From NCBI RefSeq assembly GCF_014212175.1, contig NZ_JACJVR010000090.1, positions 1-64,000 on the forward strand: a stretch of DNA of 64,000 bases, written 5' to 3'. Each line of letters starts with the position of its first letter. Within the stretch, counting starts at the first letter, position 1. The translations under genes were made by a program, and so were the position numbers. The DNA is from Cohnella xylanilytica. Lineage in GTDB: Bacteria; Bacillota; Bacilli; Paenibacillales; Paenibacillaceae. This document shows positions 8,360 through 16,854 of the stretch, one piece after another. The notes beneath the pieces are model-generated. The model was not told the origin of the DNA. It saw only the letters and a list, made by a program, of their open reading frames with translations, and ran no database searches.

Positions 8360-8698
8360 TCATTTCATTAATTTGTTGACGGTGACCAGAAGTTCGTCGA
8401 TGACTTCGTTCTCGCCCGCCTGAATGCGTTCGATGATGCAGCTCTTCATATGGCCTTCGAGCAGCAGCCTGCCGACGCTGTTCAGGGCCGATTGCGCGGC
8501 GGCAATCTGATTCAGTACGTCGTCGCAGTAGGTGTCCTTCTCGATCAGGCCTTTGATACCGCGGATTTGGCCTTCGATCCGGTTCAGCCTCGACAACAGA
8601 TTCGCCTTCATCTTATCCGAGTGATGACTCTTCCTCTCCGAGCCGCCTGCAGGACAGCTCTCCGGATGGTCAAACTCGCGAGCGTTAGAATGTTCCAT
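8360..8698 (-). CDS. csoR: Copper-sensing repressor CsoR
   Basis: A 112-aa all-helical CsoR/RcnR-family repressor. The Cu(I) ligands of true CsoR are present: Cys58 (TYCDDV), His83 (GHMKSC) and Cys87. The sequence RLNRIEGQIRGI is the family signature in helix 1. The roughly 28-residue N-terminal extension (including ESCPAGGSERKSHHSDK) is longer than the core family and has an extra Cys and two His. Cu(I) binding releases the protein from DNA and derepresses the cop genes. It is first in the operon and autoregulated through the operator at 8729-8745. Confidence 0.95.
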   Translation of the reverse strand: MEHSNAREFDHPESCPAGGSERKSHHSDKMKANLLSRLNRIEGQIRGIKGLIEKDTYCDDVLNQIAAAQSALNSVGRLLLEGHMKSCIIERIQAGENEVIDELLVTVNKLMK

Positions 8699-8720
8699 GC
8701 TTCGGTCACCTCACGAACTC

Positions 8721-8750
8721 ATCATAATATACCCCCATAGGGTATGTCAA
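8721..8750 (-). promoter_or_regulatory. csoR promoter with CsoR operator in the spacer
   Basis: On the minus strand TTGACA (8745-8750), an 18-nt spacer and TATGAT (8721-8726) form a near-consensus sigma-A promoter. The palindrome ATACCCCCATAGGGTAT (8729-8745) fills the spacer, so bound CsoR would exclude RNA polymerase. Confidence 0.85.
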
Positions 8751-8836
8751 GCGGTGTTCTTCGCAAAAAATAGATTTCTTTATTCGGCCTTCGAAACGGC
8801 GGCCGACGGCACTATCCTTCGCGGAGATCGCCTTTC

Positions 8837-10153
8837 TTAATCCCTCTCGTAGATCGAACCCGAACGGCTCGCGAAAAACTCGGCGTACACCTTCTCCGCG
8901 TACGCGTCGGTCATGCCCGCGATATAGTCGGCCGCCAGCCGCTCCCACGGCCATCGATCCTTCTGCCGCTCGTAGCTCTCGAGCCAGTCCGGCGGAATGA
9001 TGAGCCGCCCGGTCTCGTATTCCTTGAAGCTGTCCCACAGCCGCCGGATCATGACTTCGCTTCGCTTGTGAAGCCGCTGCACGCGGAAATCCTTGATCAG
9101 CGTCACCCAAGCCAGCTTCTTCAGAATCTCCATCGTCCGCAGCAGCTCCAGATCCTCCGCGCCGTCTCGAACGAACGTGACTCTTTTCCACCCGGTATCC
9201 GGATCGTCGATAATGCCTACGTGGCTCGCGAACTTGCGCACCCAGCGCGCCTTCATCTCCCGTCTCGTCCGGGACGGCTCGCGGCCGCATTCCTCGAAGA
9301 GCGCCTCCCACTGCCGCGCGAAGTCGCTCAGCACCTGCCGGACCATCTCCGGCATGTCCACGCGGTCCCAATTCATGCTGTCGTTGCCTTGATCGTCCAC
9401 GATCTCCTGGATGACGTTCGCGACGAGCCGATCGTCCTCGAACAGGCTGCGGCTGATCTGAATCTTGCCCGCCCGGATGCCGTCCTCGAGATCGTGCGTC
9501 GAATAGGCGATGTCGTCGCACAAGTCCATGAGCTGCGCTTCGAGCGTCGCGACGCCTTCCGGCATTCCCCATAGGCCGCGCAAATAATGAATGCCTTCCC
9601 ACTCTCGGGCGAACACGCCCTTAAGCCGTCCCGGCTCGTCGATGCAGAACGGGTATTTGTTGATCGCGAGCAGCACCGCCGCCGTCAGGTCGAGGCCGCT
9701 GTCGCTGCCCGCCCGCTTCTCGAGGAACATCAGGATCCGGAAGTTCTGGGCGTTGCCCTCGTACTTCATCCCGAACCCTTCCGTCAGCACGTCGTTCAGC
9801 ACTTCTTCGCCCTTGTGCCCGAACGGGGGATGCCCGAGATCGTGCGCCAGCGCGGCGACCTCCACGACCTCCGGATCGATCATCAAGCCCGGATGCTCCT
9901 TCGCCGCCAGGAACGGGTAGCTCTTGCCGAGGCGGCGGGCTACCTCGCGCGCGATCTGCGACACCTCCAGCGAATGGGTCAGCCTCGTCCGGTAATAGTC
10001 GCCCGAACCCGCGCCGAACACCTGCGACTTGCCCTGCAGCCGTCGGAACGCGGGGGATTGGATCAGCCTCGCGTAGTCCTTCTCGTATTCGTCCCGGTCT
10101 TCTCCCGAGTGGATGTTCTCCGTGTCGAACAATCTATGCTTGCGTACGTTCAT
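8837..10153 (-). CDS. dgt: Deoxyguanosinetriphosphate triphosphohydrolase (dGTPase)
   Basis: A 438-aa HD-domain hydrolase that converts dGTP to deoxyguanosine and triphosphate and so affects dNTP pools. Metal and catalytic residues are visible: RLTHSLEVSQIA (His60) and AHDLGHPPFGHKGE (His104, Asp105, His108), then LMDLCDDIAYSTHDLED, the third HD-site motif. The N-terminal RLQGKSQVF segment is typical of bacterial dGTPases. It is monocistronic, with a copper operon downstream and a DoxX gene upstream on the same strand. Confidence 0.93.
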   Translation of the reverse strand: MNVRKHRLFDTENIHSGEDRDEYEKDYARLIQSPAFRRLQGKSQVFGAGSGDYYRTRLTHSLEVSQIAREVARRLGKSYPFLAAKEHPGLMIDPEVVEVAALAHDLGHPPFGHKGEEVLNDVLTEGFGMKYEGNAQNFRILMFLEKRAGSDSGLDLTAAVLLAINKYPFCIDEPGRLKGVFAREWEGIHYLRGLWGMPEGVATLEAQLMDLCDDIAYSTHDLEDGIRAGKIQISRSLFEDDRLVANVIQEIVDDQGNDSMNWDRVDMPEMVRQVLSDFARQWEALFEECGREPSRTRREMKARWVRKFASHVGIIDDPDTGWKRVTFVRDGAEDLELLRTMEILKKLAWVTLIKDFRVQRLHKRSEVMIRRLWDSFKEYETGRLIIPPDWLESYERQKDRWPWERLAADYIAGMTDAYAEKVYAEFFASRSGSIYERD

Positions 10154-10227
10154 AGCCGGTCACCTCGTCTGTCTCTATTTACGTCATTGTATTTGTTTTC
10201 GACCGATTGCGCCAGCGCTTGCCCGCA

Positions 10228-10263
10228 CAAAAAAAGAAAAAACCGTCATAAAAGCTGACGGTT
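10228..10263 (-). terminator. Rho-independent terminator after the DoxX gene
   Basis: On the minus strand ACCGTCA and TGACGGT pair around a short loop and are followed by TTTTTTCTTTTTTT. It sits 38 nt past the DoxX stop and separates it from dgt. Confidence 0.88.
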
Positions 10264-10300
10264 CGTGTAAGGCGAATGGAGCTTATGGCGGAATTGCCTC

Positions 10301-10654
10301 TCATGAGAACCAGTCCGAAGCGTGCCGGACGGCGACGGACGCCGCCACGAGCAGGAACACGAACGCCGGCGCCCATTGCGAGAAGGGATCCTTCGCCCGA
10401 CGGTGCACGCCCAAGGCCCCGACCATCAGCGCCGCCAGCCCGAGGCCGGCCAATACCGCGAGAACCGGAACCCAGATGCCGGCCAGCATGCCGATTCCTC
10501 CCAGAACTTCGGCGCCTCCCACAAGGAGGCGAACGTTCGGGGAGAACCCCCACTTCCTGAAGTTGTTCGCATGCATCCTCGCTCCGGCCAGCTTCGCGAT
10601 CCCGCTCATCAGAAACGCGATTCCGAGCATCGCCTGCAGAACGTATATGGCCAT
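10301..10654 (-). CDS. DoxX family membrane protein
   Basis: A 117-aa integral membrane protein with four predicted hydrophobic helices (about 3-21, 43-64, 66-84, 92-110). The first helix has the family pattern LGIAFLMSGIAKLAG, and the loop GFSPNVRLLVGGAEVLGGIGML is typical of DoxX/DoxD. The family's biochemical role is not settled; some members act in redox or thiol stress. A strong terminator follows it and it is not obviously linked to other genes. Confidence 0.85.
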   Translation of the reverse strand: MAIYVLQAMLGIAFLMSGIAKLAGARMHANNFRKWGFSPNVRLLVGGAEVLGGIGMLAGIWVPVLAVLAGLGLAALMVGALGVHRRAKDPFSQWAPAFVFLLVAASVAVRHASDWFS

Positions 10655-10805
10655 GTCCTCATCCCCCTTCGCGCGTTCGCGTCCGACAATCGACCATCTA
10701 TGTCAGGTAATCATTCATCGGACGGGAACTTTGCCGCATAGGCGAATTATAGGTCACAACCAGACAAGCTGGCAAGCCTCCGGACGGAGAAAATTCGGGA
10801 AAAGC

Positions 10806-11519
10806 TCACAAATACTTCGTCAGAATCCCTTCGACGTGTCTCAGATGCCGCTTCATGCTCTCGGCCGCTCCCGCGGAATCGCGTTCCGCCACGGCGCCGA
10901 AGATCGCCTTGTGCTCGGCGAGCAGCCGCTCCGCGACCGACCGGTTCGCGTACAGCTCGACCCGCCGCACTTCGCGGATCGCCTGCTCCATCGGCGTCAT
11001 GATCGAATCGAACAGCCGGGCCATCATCTTGTTGCGCGTCGCGGCGACGAGGGCGAGATGGAAGGCGATGTCGGTCCGCTCCCCTTCGAGGTCGTCGCCG
11101 ACGGCGGCTTCCATCTCGCGGACGATGGCGGCGAGCGACGCCACGTCCTCGTCCGTGCGCTTCTCCGCCGCCAGCGTCGCGATCGACACCTCGAGCGACT
11201 GCCGCACTTCGATCAGCTCGAGCAGCGTCTCCCGGTTCATCCGCAGCGACTCCAGCTCCGGCAGCCCGGCGGGATCCGGCGCCAGGCTGTCGCGGATGAC
11301 GGTGCAGCCGCCGCCCTGGCGGATCTCGATAAGCCCCATCGCCTTCAAGGCGCTGAGCGCTTCGCGGGTTGTCGAGCGGCCGACGCCGAACCGCTCCGAC
11401 ATCGTCTTCGTCGACGGCAGCTTGTCGCCGATCTTCAGCTTGCCTTCGAGGATCTGGCGCTTCAGCTGCTCGGTGATCTCCTCGTAATGGTTCCGCTTCG
11501 TAAGAGGGGTGACTTCCAT
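10806..11519 (-). CDS. FadR-subfamily GntR regulator, probably of the lut operon
   Basis: A 237-aa regulator. The N-terminal winged helix (about 10-75) contains PSTKTMSERFGVGRSTTREALSALKAMGLIEIRQGGG, the GntR signature; the C-terminal FCD ligand-binding domain (about 95-225) is all-helical. It lies directly downstream of lutC on the same strand, 40 nt apart, so it is likely the last gene of the lut transcript and the counterpart of B. subtilis LutR, which controls L-lactate use. The FadR-type operator found upstream of lutA (14559-14569) supports that role; ligand and target remain inference. Confidence 0.88.
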   Translation of the reverse strand: MEVTPLTKRNHYEEITEQLKRQILEGKLKIGDKLPSTKTMSERFGVGRSTTREALSALKAMGLIEIRQGGGCTVIRDSLAPDPAGLPELESLRMNRETLLELIEVRQSLEVSIATLAAEKRTDEDVASLAAIVREMEAAVGDDLEGERTDIAFHLALVAATRNKMMARLFDSIMTPMEQAIREVRRVELYANRSVAERLLAEHKAIFGAVAERDSAGAAESMKRHLRHVEGILTKYL

Positions 11520-11559
11520 TCGCTCCCATCCGCTCCTTCTCTCTATATCCGACGTTCCC

Positions 11560-12285
11560 TTATCCGACGAGCAGCGCGTAGACGACGCCCGGACCGTGCA
11601 CGCCGATCGTCAGGTCGTTCTCGATGTCCGACGAACGGCTCGGCCCGGAGATGAAGTGAATGCCGGCCGGCAGGTTCTCGCGCCCGGCGCGGTCGAATTC
11701 GACGAGCACCTCGCCCAGGCGCGTGCGAAGCCGATCGACCGGGATCACGATCATGAGCACGGTCGGCAGCAGCGACACCGAGCGTCCCTTGTCCTTGGAG
11801 GACAGGACGGCGACCGAGCCCGTGTACGCGGCCGCGTAATCGGCCATGACGACGCCGAAGTCGGCCTCCGCCGAGCGCGCCTTCCAATAGGTGTCCGGAT
11901 CGGTGTTCCAGACGGACACCGCGGCTTCCGGCAGCGCCTCTTCCAGGCCGAGCTCCGCCAGCTCGGCCTCGTTCTGGCGCACGACGTACCGCGCGCCCAT
12001 CTCCTTCGCCTTGCCCGCGATGAAGTCGCGGACGGCGTTCATGTCGGAGAGGCGGGCGACGTGGCCGCCGACGCTTCTCCAGTTGTCCGAGAAGCGCTCG
12101 ATCCGCTCCTCCGGCGTCCATTCGAACGCGTTCCAGAAGTCCGGCGCGCCGCGGAACGGATGCTCCGGAGCCTTCGCCAGGCGCGGACGCCCGAGCTTCT
12201 TCGCGATGCCGTCCATGAACGACGCCTGCTTGGCGCGGGACTGCTCCTCCATCTTTCTCAACCATTCTTGATGCGTATCAGCCAT
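11560..12285 (-). CDS. lutC: Lactate utilisation protein C
   Basis: A 241-aa LUD-domain protein, the third subunit of the LutABC complex that oxidises L-lactate to pyruvate. It has VVRQNEAELAELGLEEAL in the middle and the C-terminal DIENDLTIGVHGP signature of LutC (YkgG-like). It overlaps lutB by 8 nt, which shows translational coupling. It lacks Fe-S cysteines, as expected for this subunit. Confidence 0.92.
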   Translation of the reverse strand: MADTHQEWLRKMEEQSRAKQASFMDGIAKKLGRPRLAKAPEHPFRGAPDFWNAFEWTPEERIERFSDNWRSVGGHVARLSDMNAVRDFIAGKAKEMGARYVVRQNEAELAELGLEEALPEAAVSVWNTDPDTYWKARSAEADFGVVMADYAAAYTGSVAVLSSKDKGRSVSLLPTVLMIVIPVDRLRTRLGEVLVEFDRAGRENLPAGIHFISGPSRSSDIENDLTIGVHGPGVVYALLVG

Positions 12286-13795
12286 GATGCCCGCCGCCTC
12301 CTTCCCGCTCCCGCTTCTTCAGCGCCGCTTCCATCCGGCCGCGAATCTCGGGGCTCATCTCCTGCAGCCCTTGACGAATCTCCTGGTCCAGCGTCGCGAA
12401 GCGCTGGCGGAACGTCGACTTCGGCAGGCTCGGCAGGACGCGGTAGCTGTTCCAGCCCTTGAGCGGACCGATCTTCGCGCGGATGCCGCCGTCCCGGACG
12501 ACGAGCTTCTGACCGATCTGCCCCATCTTGAGCGCCGCGCGGAACCGCTTCGCGTTGCCCATGAGAACGGCGAAGCCCTTCATGCCGGCGCCTTCCAGCT
12601 TGTTGCCGTGCCCCTTCTCCACCTTGCGGCGGCGAAGGTAGATGAGCATCTCGTGCAGCGGAATCTTCACCGGGCACGCCTCGTAGCAGGCGCCGCACAA
12701 GCTCGACGCGTTGGCGATATCGTCCCATTCCGCGACGTTCTTGTTGAGCGCGGGCGTCAGCACGGCGCCGATCGGGCCGCTGTACGTGCCGCCGTACGCA
12801 TGGCCGCCGATATGGCGGTACACCGGGCAGGCGTTCAGGCAGGCGCCGCAGCGGATGCAGTTGAGCAACTCCTGGAATTCGGGATCCCCGAGCTGCAGCG
12901 ATCGGCCGTTGTCGACGATGATGATGTGCATCTCGTCCGGGCCGTCGGCGTCCGCTTCGCGGCGCGGGCCCGTGATGCCGGACATGTACATCGTCAGCTT
13001 CTGGCCGGTCGCGGAACGGGGCAGCAGCGTCGCCATCACTTCCAAGTCCTGAAACGAAGGGATAATGCGCTCCATGCCCATCAAGGTAATTTGCGTTTTC
13101 GGAAGGGTCGTCACCATCCGGGCGTTGCCCTCGTTCTCGAACAGCACCATCGAGCCGGTCTCCGCGATCGCGAAGTTGCAGCCGGTCATGCCGATGTCCG
13201 CTTCGAGGAAGTTCTCCCGCAGCTTCTTGCGGACGAAGCCCGCGAGCACGGTCGTGTCCGCCTCCAGCTTCTCGCCGGCCACTTCGGACAGCAGGTCCGC
13301 GATCTGGTACCGGTTCTTGTGGATGGCGGGGATGACGATATGGGACGGCGTCTCGCCCGCAAGCTGGATGATGTATTCGCCCAGGTCGGTCTCGATCGCT
13401 TCGACCCCGATGCCTTCGAGGGCATGGTTCAAGTGAAGCTCCTCGGACACCATCGACTTCGACTTCACGACGGTCTTCGCCTGCTTGTTCTTGGCGATCT
13501 CGAGGGCGATGCGCACCGCGTCGGCCCCCGTGTCGGCGAAGTGGACGTGAACGCCGTTCGCTCTGGCGTTGTCCACGAACATATTCAGATAATAATCGAG
13601 ATGGGCGATCGTGTGAAGCCGGATTTGCCGGCCGCGCTCCCGCCACTCGTCCCAGTTGCCGTGCTCGGCCGATGCGTTCTTCTTCCCGTTGCGCAGCCGC
13701 TCCGTCGTGAACTTGACCGCCTTGCGCAGGAAGTCGTCGTTCAGCGCCAGCTCCGCTCTCTTCTTGACCGTGTTCGGCATCGTCTTCGCGCTCAT
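12278..13795 (-). CDS. lutB: Lactate utilisation iron-sulfur protein B
   Basis: About 505 aa from the ATG at 13795. An N-terminal LUD domain (about 60-300) is followed by a ferredoxin-like segment with CIRCGACLNACP (Cys313, 316, 319, 323) and CGACYEACP (Cys367, 370, 374), binding two [4Fe-4S] clusters, then a C-terminal extension. It carries electrons within LutABC. The reading frame extends upstream to 13891 inside lutA, but the ATG at 13795 overlaps the lutA stop as ATGA, the usual coupled arrangement, so that start is chosen. Confidence 0.94.
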   Translation of the reverse strand: MSAKTMPNTVKKRAELALNDDFLRKAVKFTTERLRNGKKNASAEHGNWDEWRERGRQIRLHTIAHLDYYLNMFVDNARANGVHVHFADTGADAVRIALEIAKNKQAKTVVKSKSMVSEELHLNHALEGIGVEAIETDLGEYIIQLAGETPSHIVIPAIHKNRYQIADLLSEVAGEKLEADTTVLAGFVRKKLRENFLEADIGMTGCNFAIAETGSMVLFENEGNARMVTTLPKTQITLMGMERIIPSFQDLEVMATLLPRSATGQKLTMYMSGITGPRREADADGPDEMHIIIVDNGRSLQLGDPEFQELLNCIRCGACLNACPVYRHIGGHAYGGTYSGPIGAVLTPALNKNVAEWDDIANASSLCGACYEACPVKIPLHEMLIYLRRRKVEKGHGNKLEGAGMKGFAVLMGNAKRFRAALKMGQIGQKLVVRDGGIRAKIGPLKGWNSYRVLPSLPKSTFRQRFATLDQEIRQGLQEMSPEIRGRMEAALKKREREGGGGHHG

Positions 13796-14520
13796 GCCAG
13801 CTTCGCCCCCTCCGCGAGCAGCTCGGCCAAGTGCATGACCCGAACCGGCTCGCCCCTGAATCTCAGATTGCCCGCGATGTTCATCAGGCACGCCATGTCG
13901 AGCCCGACGAGCACCTCGGCTTCGGTCTCCTTCACGTGGTCGACCTTCTCGGACACCATCGCGCCGGAGATGTCGGCCATCTTCACCGCGAACGTGCCGC
14001 CGAACCCGCAGCAGTCCTCCGCGAACGGCAGCGGCACGAATTCCAGCCCCTTCACGCGCTTCATCAGCTCCATCGGCTCGTCCTTGACGCCGAGCAGACG
14101 GCTGCCGTGGCAGGACGGGTGGTACGTGACCTTATGCGGGAACGAAGCACCGACGTCGGTGACGCCGAGCACGTTCACAAGGAACTGGGTGAATTCGTAC
14201 GACTTCGCTTGCAGCTTCTTCGCCTTCTCCAGCATGGCCGGATCGTTCTCGAACAGCTTCGGATAATGGTGGATCATGCCCGTGCAGGAGCCGGACGGGG
14301 AGATGACGAAGTCGCTGTCTTCAAACGCTTCCAAAATCGTTCTCGCCGAATCCCTAGCCTCTTCCCAGTAGCCGCTGTTGAACGCGGGCTGGCCGCAGCA
14401 CGTCTGCACCGTCGGGAAGTCGAGCCGGACGCCGTAGCGGGCGAGCAGGCGGACCATCGCCTCGCCGACCCGGGGATAGAACGCGTCGCTTAAGCAAGTA
14501 ATGAACAAGGAGACCTTCAT
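13792..14520 (-). CDS. lutA: Lactate utilisation protein A
   Basis: A 242-aa protein with two CCG domains: QTCCGQPAFNSG (Cys41, Cys42) and EDCCGFGGTFAVK (Cys170, Cys171), each binding part of an Fe-S cofactor, as in GlpC/HdrB-like subunits. First gene of lutABC, the cytosolic lactate oxidation complex that lets Bacillota grow on L-lactate. Its ATG overlaps nothing upstream; a sigma-A-like promoter with an embedded palindrome precedes it. Confidence 0.94.
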   Translation of the reverse strand: MKVSLFITCLSDAFYPRVGEAMVRLLARYGVRLDFPTVQTCCGQPAFNSGYWEEARDSARTILEAFEDSDFVISPSGSCTGMIHHYPKLFENDPAMLEKAKKLQAKSYEFTQFLVNVLGVTDVGASFPHKVTYHPSCHGSRLLGVKDEPMELMKRVKGLEFVPLPFAEDCCGFGGTFAVKMADISGAMVSEKVDHVKETEAEVLVGLDMACLMNIAGNLRFRGEPVRVMHLAELLAEGAKLA

Positions 14521-14549
14521 GACGCACCTCGCAGCTCAAATATAATCTT

Positions 14550-14578
14550 ATTATCAGGTTGTCAGACATGTTTGGCAA
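14550..14578 (-). promoter_or_regulatory. lut promoter with FadR-type operator
   Basis: On the minus strand TTGCCA (14573-14578), 17 nt, and GATAAT (14550-14555). The spacer contains TTGTCAGACAT (14559-14569 on the plus strand), a match with one deviation to the TNGTNNNACNA pattern of FadR-subfamily GntR regulators. The linked regulator at 10806-11519 is the likely binder. Confidence 0.6.
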
Positions 14579-14601
14579 GAGGGAATTCCGGATTTCGCGC
14601 A

Positions 14602-14628
14602 CAAAAAAACTCCGCCCGAACGGCGGAG
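14602..14628 (-). terminator. Rho-independent terminator after the formate/nitrite transporter
   Basis: On the minus strand CTCCGCC and GGCGGAG pair around a 5-nt loop and are followed by TTTTTTTG. It insulates the transporter operon from lutA. Confidence 0.9.
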
Positions 14629-14654
14629 CCGGAGGAGTCGGCGGAGTCCCCCCC

Positions 14655-15485
14655 TTATTTTAAAGGATATCCCTCGCGGCTCGCCGGCGTCGAAGCCTCC
14701 CTCCCTCTCTTCGCCGGACTTCGGCTTGCATACCAGTAGGCTCCGCCGACGAATCCCGCGCCGCCGACGATGTTGCCGAGGGTCACCGGAACGAGGTTAT
14801 GGACGAGGCCCGCGACGGTAACGGTATCCGGGTGCTCGAGCAGCAGCGATAAAGTCAACGTCGTCATGTTGGCGACGCTGTGCTCGAAGCCCGACGACAC
14901 GAAGGCGAGCAGGCACCAGGCGCACAGGACGATTTTCGCGGTCTCGCTCTTCACGGCGGACAGGCACCAGACGGCGAGACAGACGAGCCAGTTGCACAGA
15001 ATGCCCCGGACGAACAGCTGGCCGAACGGCAGATGCATCTTCTTCGCCGCCAAGACGAACAGCTGATGGTCGGGACCCGCGGCCGAGAATACCCCCGACA
15101 GGTATAGGAGCCAGGCGAAGAGGAGCGCTCCCGCGAAGTTGCCGAGCCAGCACCAGAGCCAGTTGCGGCCCGCGTCCCCCCACGTGATCCGGCCGCCCAT
15201 GGCGCCGAGCGCGAACGTCAGGTTGTTGCCCGTGAACAGCTCGGCTCCGGCGAAGACGATGAGCAGCAGCGCGATGCCGAATACGAGCCCCATGACAAGC
15301 GTGGTGTACGGGGAATGGGCGGCGTAGAGCGGCGCGGAGACGGAGAACATAAGCGCGACCCCCATCCCGACGTAAGCGCCGGCCATCGCGCAGTATACGA
15401 AGTAGCGGGGCAGGCTTTGCCCCATGCTTGCTTTTTTGGACGAAGACTTGTTCAGCAGCGCTTCCAGCGGGCCGCTCTCTTCCAT
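14655..15485 (-). CDS. Formate/nitrite transporter family protein
   Basis: A 276-aa pentameric channel protein of the FocA/NirC/HSC family with six membrane segments. Visible family features are AGAELFTGNNLTFALGAM after TM2 (the Omega-loop region), GNFAGALLFA, and FVSSGFEHSVANM, which contains the conserved pore-loop SGFEHSVANM of FNT proteins. It moves formate, nitrite or hydrosulfide anions. An upstream ATG at 15512 would overlap the preceding gene by 11 nt; ATG 15485 with GAGGCG upstream is preferred. It is transcribed with the hemerythrin-like gene under an Fnr-type site, which fits anaerobic formate or nitrite metabolism. Confidence 0.92.
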   Translation of the reverse strand: MEESGPLEALLNKSSSKKASMGQSLPRYFVYCAMAGAYVGMGVALMFSVSAPLYAAHSPYTTLVMGLVFGIALLLIVFAGAELFTGNNLTFALGAMGGRITWGDAGRNWLWCWLGNFAGALLFAWLLYLSGVFSAAGPDHQLFVLAAKKMHLPFGQLFVRGILCNWLVCLAVWCLSAVKSETAKIVLCAWCLLAFVSSGFEHSVANMTTLTLSLLLEHPDTVTVAGLVHNLVPVTLGNIVGGAGFVGGAYWYASRSPAKRGREASTPASREGYPLK

Positions 15486-15501
15486 CGCGTTCGCGCCTCG
15501 G

Positions 15502-16023
15502 TTAAAATCCATAACCGTTCGATTGATCCGCGAACGCTTCGAGGATCTCCTCTTCCTCCTTGAAGTGGTTGCGCAGCAGCGCGTACGCTTGAAGCAGATA
15601 CGAAGCGAGCCGCACCGCCCCTTCGTGATCGAGCGGCCGGGGAGTCTGCGCGACCTGAACGAGGAACGCGTCGATGTAATGCTCCGCCATCTCGTGCTCC
15701 TGCTCCATGAGCGTGAACACGTCCATGTCGTTGCCGAAGTACCAGACCGCGAGCGGGAACAGCTCGTTCTCCTCCCATTCCGAATGGTCGGCCAAGCTCT
15801 TCTTGTAAGCTTGTACGGTGCGAATGAGAACGTCCAATTTATCGGAGATCAGACGCGGGTCGTTCTCGCCCCGGACGGCGCAGGCTTCGCGGTACAGCCT
15901 CTTCAGCCCTTCCTGCAATCCGGCGTGCTCCTTCTTGACTCTGGCGAGGGCATCGCATAGGCGTTCCGACAGTTGAATGCCTTCGGGGGCGGTCAGCGGC
16001 AGTTCCGGCTCGTGAGTTTTCAT
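15502..16023 (-). CDS. Hemerythrin-like HHE domain protein
   Basis: A 173-aa four-helix protein with the carboxylate and histidine ligands of a non-haem di-iron site: KKEHAGL, ADHSEWEENELFPL, MEQEHEMAEHY and RNHFKEEEEIL, in the order and spacing of hemerythrin-like domains. Members sense or buffer O2 or NO, or take part in Fe-S repair. It is the first gene after a class-II Fnr-type promoter and is followed 16 nt later by a formate/nitrite transporter, so oxygen limitation or nitrosative stress is the probable context. There is no extra domain. Confidence 0.87.
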   Translation of the reverse strand: MKTHEPELPLTAPEGIQLSERLCDALARVKKEHAGLQEGLKRLYREACAVRGENDPRLISDKLDVLIRTVQAYKKSLADHSEWEENELFPLAVWYFGNDMDVFTLMEQEHEMAEHYIDAFLVQVAQTPRPLDHEGAVRLASYLLQAYALLRNHFKEEEEILEAFADQSNGYGF

Positions 16024-16061
16024 GGGAATCCCTCCAATGGCGAAGCTCTTAAGATGGCTTC

Positions 16062-16104
16062 AGTATAGCTCCTTGGATGGGATATGTATGTGAAAACAAT
16101 CACA
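16062..16104 (-). promoter_or_regulatory. Fnr/CRP-type activation site and promoter
   Basis: TGTGA-N6-TCACA (16089-16104) is a perfect match to the Bacillus Fnr consensus. On the minus strand TATACT (16062-16067) is a good -10 with no -35. If transcription starts 7 nt past the -10 (about 16055), the site is centred at -41.5, the class II activator position. It drives the hemerythrin-transporter pair. Confidence 0.75.
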
Positions 16105-16124
16105 TGATTCGAATAGATCCGACA

Positions 16125-16556
16125 TTATCGAATTTGACGGAGAGGAATGTCCAAGTCGATCTTGATCTCTTCTTCTCCGACCGAGAGAATCGCTTGCGCG
16201 TAGAGAACTTTATCTTTTCGCCGTATATCCAGAATTCGGTCCTTCTCGTAACTGTACGCCTCGTTCGGGCCCAATTGCCCTCGGATCCCGACGAAGCTTC
16301 GAACGAATTCCGGCTCCCGGTCGCGGGGCCTGGCTTCGATGCCGACCAAAGGATCCATGTGGAGAATCTCGATGGGACGGCCGCCCGTATTTACGATTTC
16401 CGCGTGCACTTGGATTCGGGATGCTTCTACTCTCTCCGCTTGAACGCGGAGCGTGATGATCCCGGACGAGACTTCCTTGACGAGAGGGGCGTTCTCCTTA
16501 TCCCGACATCCGGTTGCCAGCATGAGGAACAAGCTTAGAACGGCTAAATACTTCAT
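16125..16556 (-). CDS. Small lipoprotein of unknown function
   Basis: A 143-aa predicted lipoprotein. The start MKYLAVLSLFLMLATGC gives a short signal peptide and a clean lipobox (LATGC). The rest is beta-rich (about 35-140), including RIQVHAEIVNTGGRPIEILHMDP, which resembles a small immunoglobulin-like fold that intracellular proteinase inhibitor BsuPI-type domains also show. I do not recognise a specific family. It lies alone between the Fnr-type promoter and the rha operon terminator region. An in-frame ATG at 16580 would put charged residues before the signal. Confidence 0.65.
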   Translation of the reverse strand: MKYLAVLSLFLMLATGCRDKENAPLVKEVSSGIITLRVQAERVEASRIQVHAEIVNTGGRPIEILHMDPLVGIEARPRDREPEFVRSFVGIRGQLGPNEAYSYEKDRILDIRRKDKVLYAQAILSVGEEEIKIDLDIPLRQIR

Positions 16557-16790
16557 GACGCGCCCGCCTCTCTCCCGCATAATCCGCTCCCGCGACCTTC
16601 CGGACCACCGCCCGCAATCCGCATTATCGGGACCTCCTCCGGAACTAGGCCGTTCATTTGGAGCTTTGTGTATTAAACGAGACGGAGCTGTTAAAAGTTC
16701 TCAAATTTTCAAAGGCGATACATGATTTCATGCCTTTCATACGGACGGCCTAGCGCTTAGGGGGTGGAGTCGCGCGAACCGCCGACAGCG

Positions 16791-16829
16791 AATAAGGCCC
16801 TCCGCTCGCCTGCAAGGCGATCGGGGGCC
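16791..16829 (-). terminator. Terminator of the rhamnose operon
   Basis: On the minus strand a long GC-rich stem (GGCCC...GGGCC with inner TCGCCT/AGGCGA) is followed by TTATTC. It lies 25 nt past the stop of the DeoR-type regulator gene. The 270-bp gap up to the lipoprotein gene otherwise shows nothing recognisable. Confidence 0.7.
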
Positions 16830-16854
16830 GAATATCGGTTGCCTTCCTCTATGC

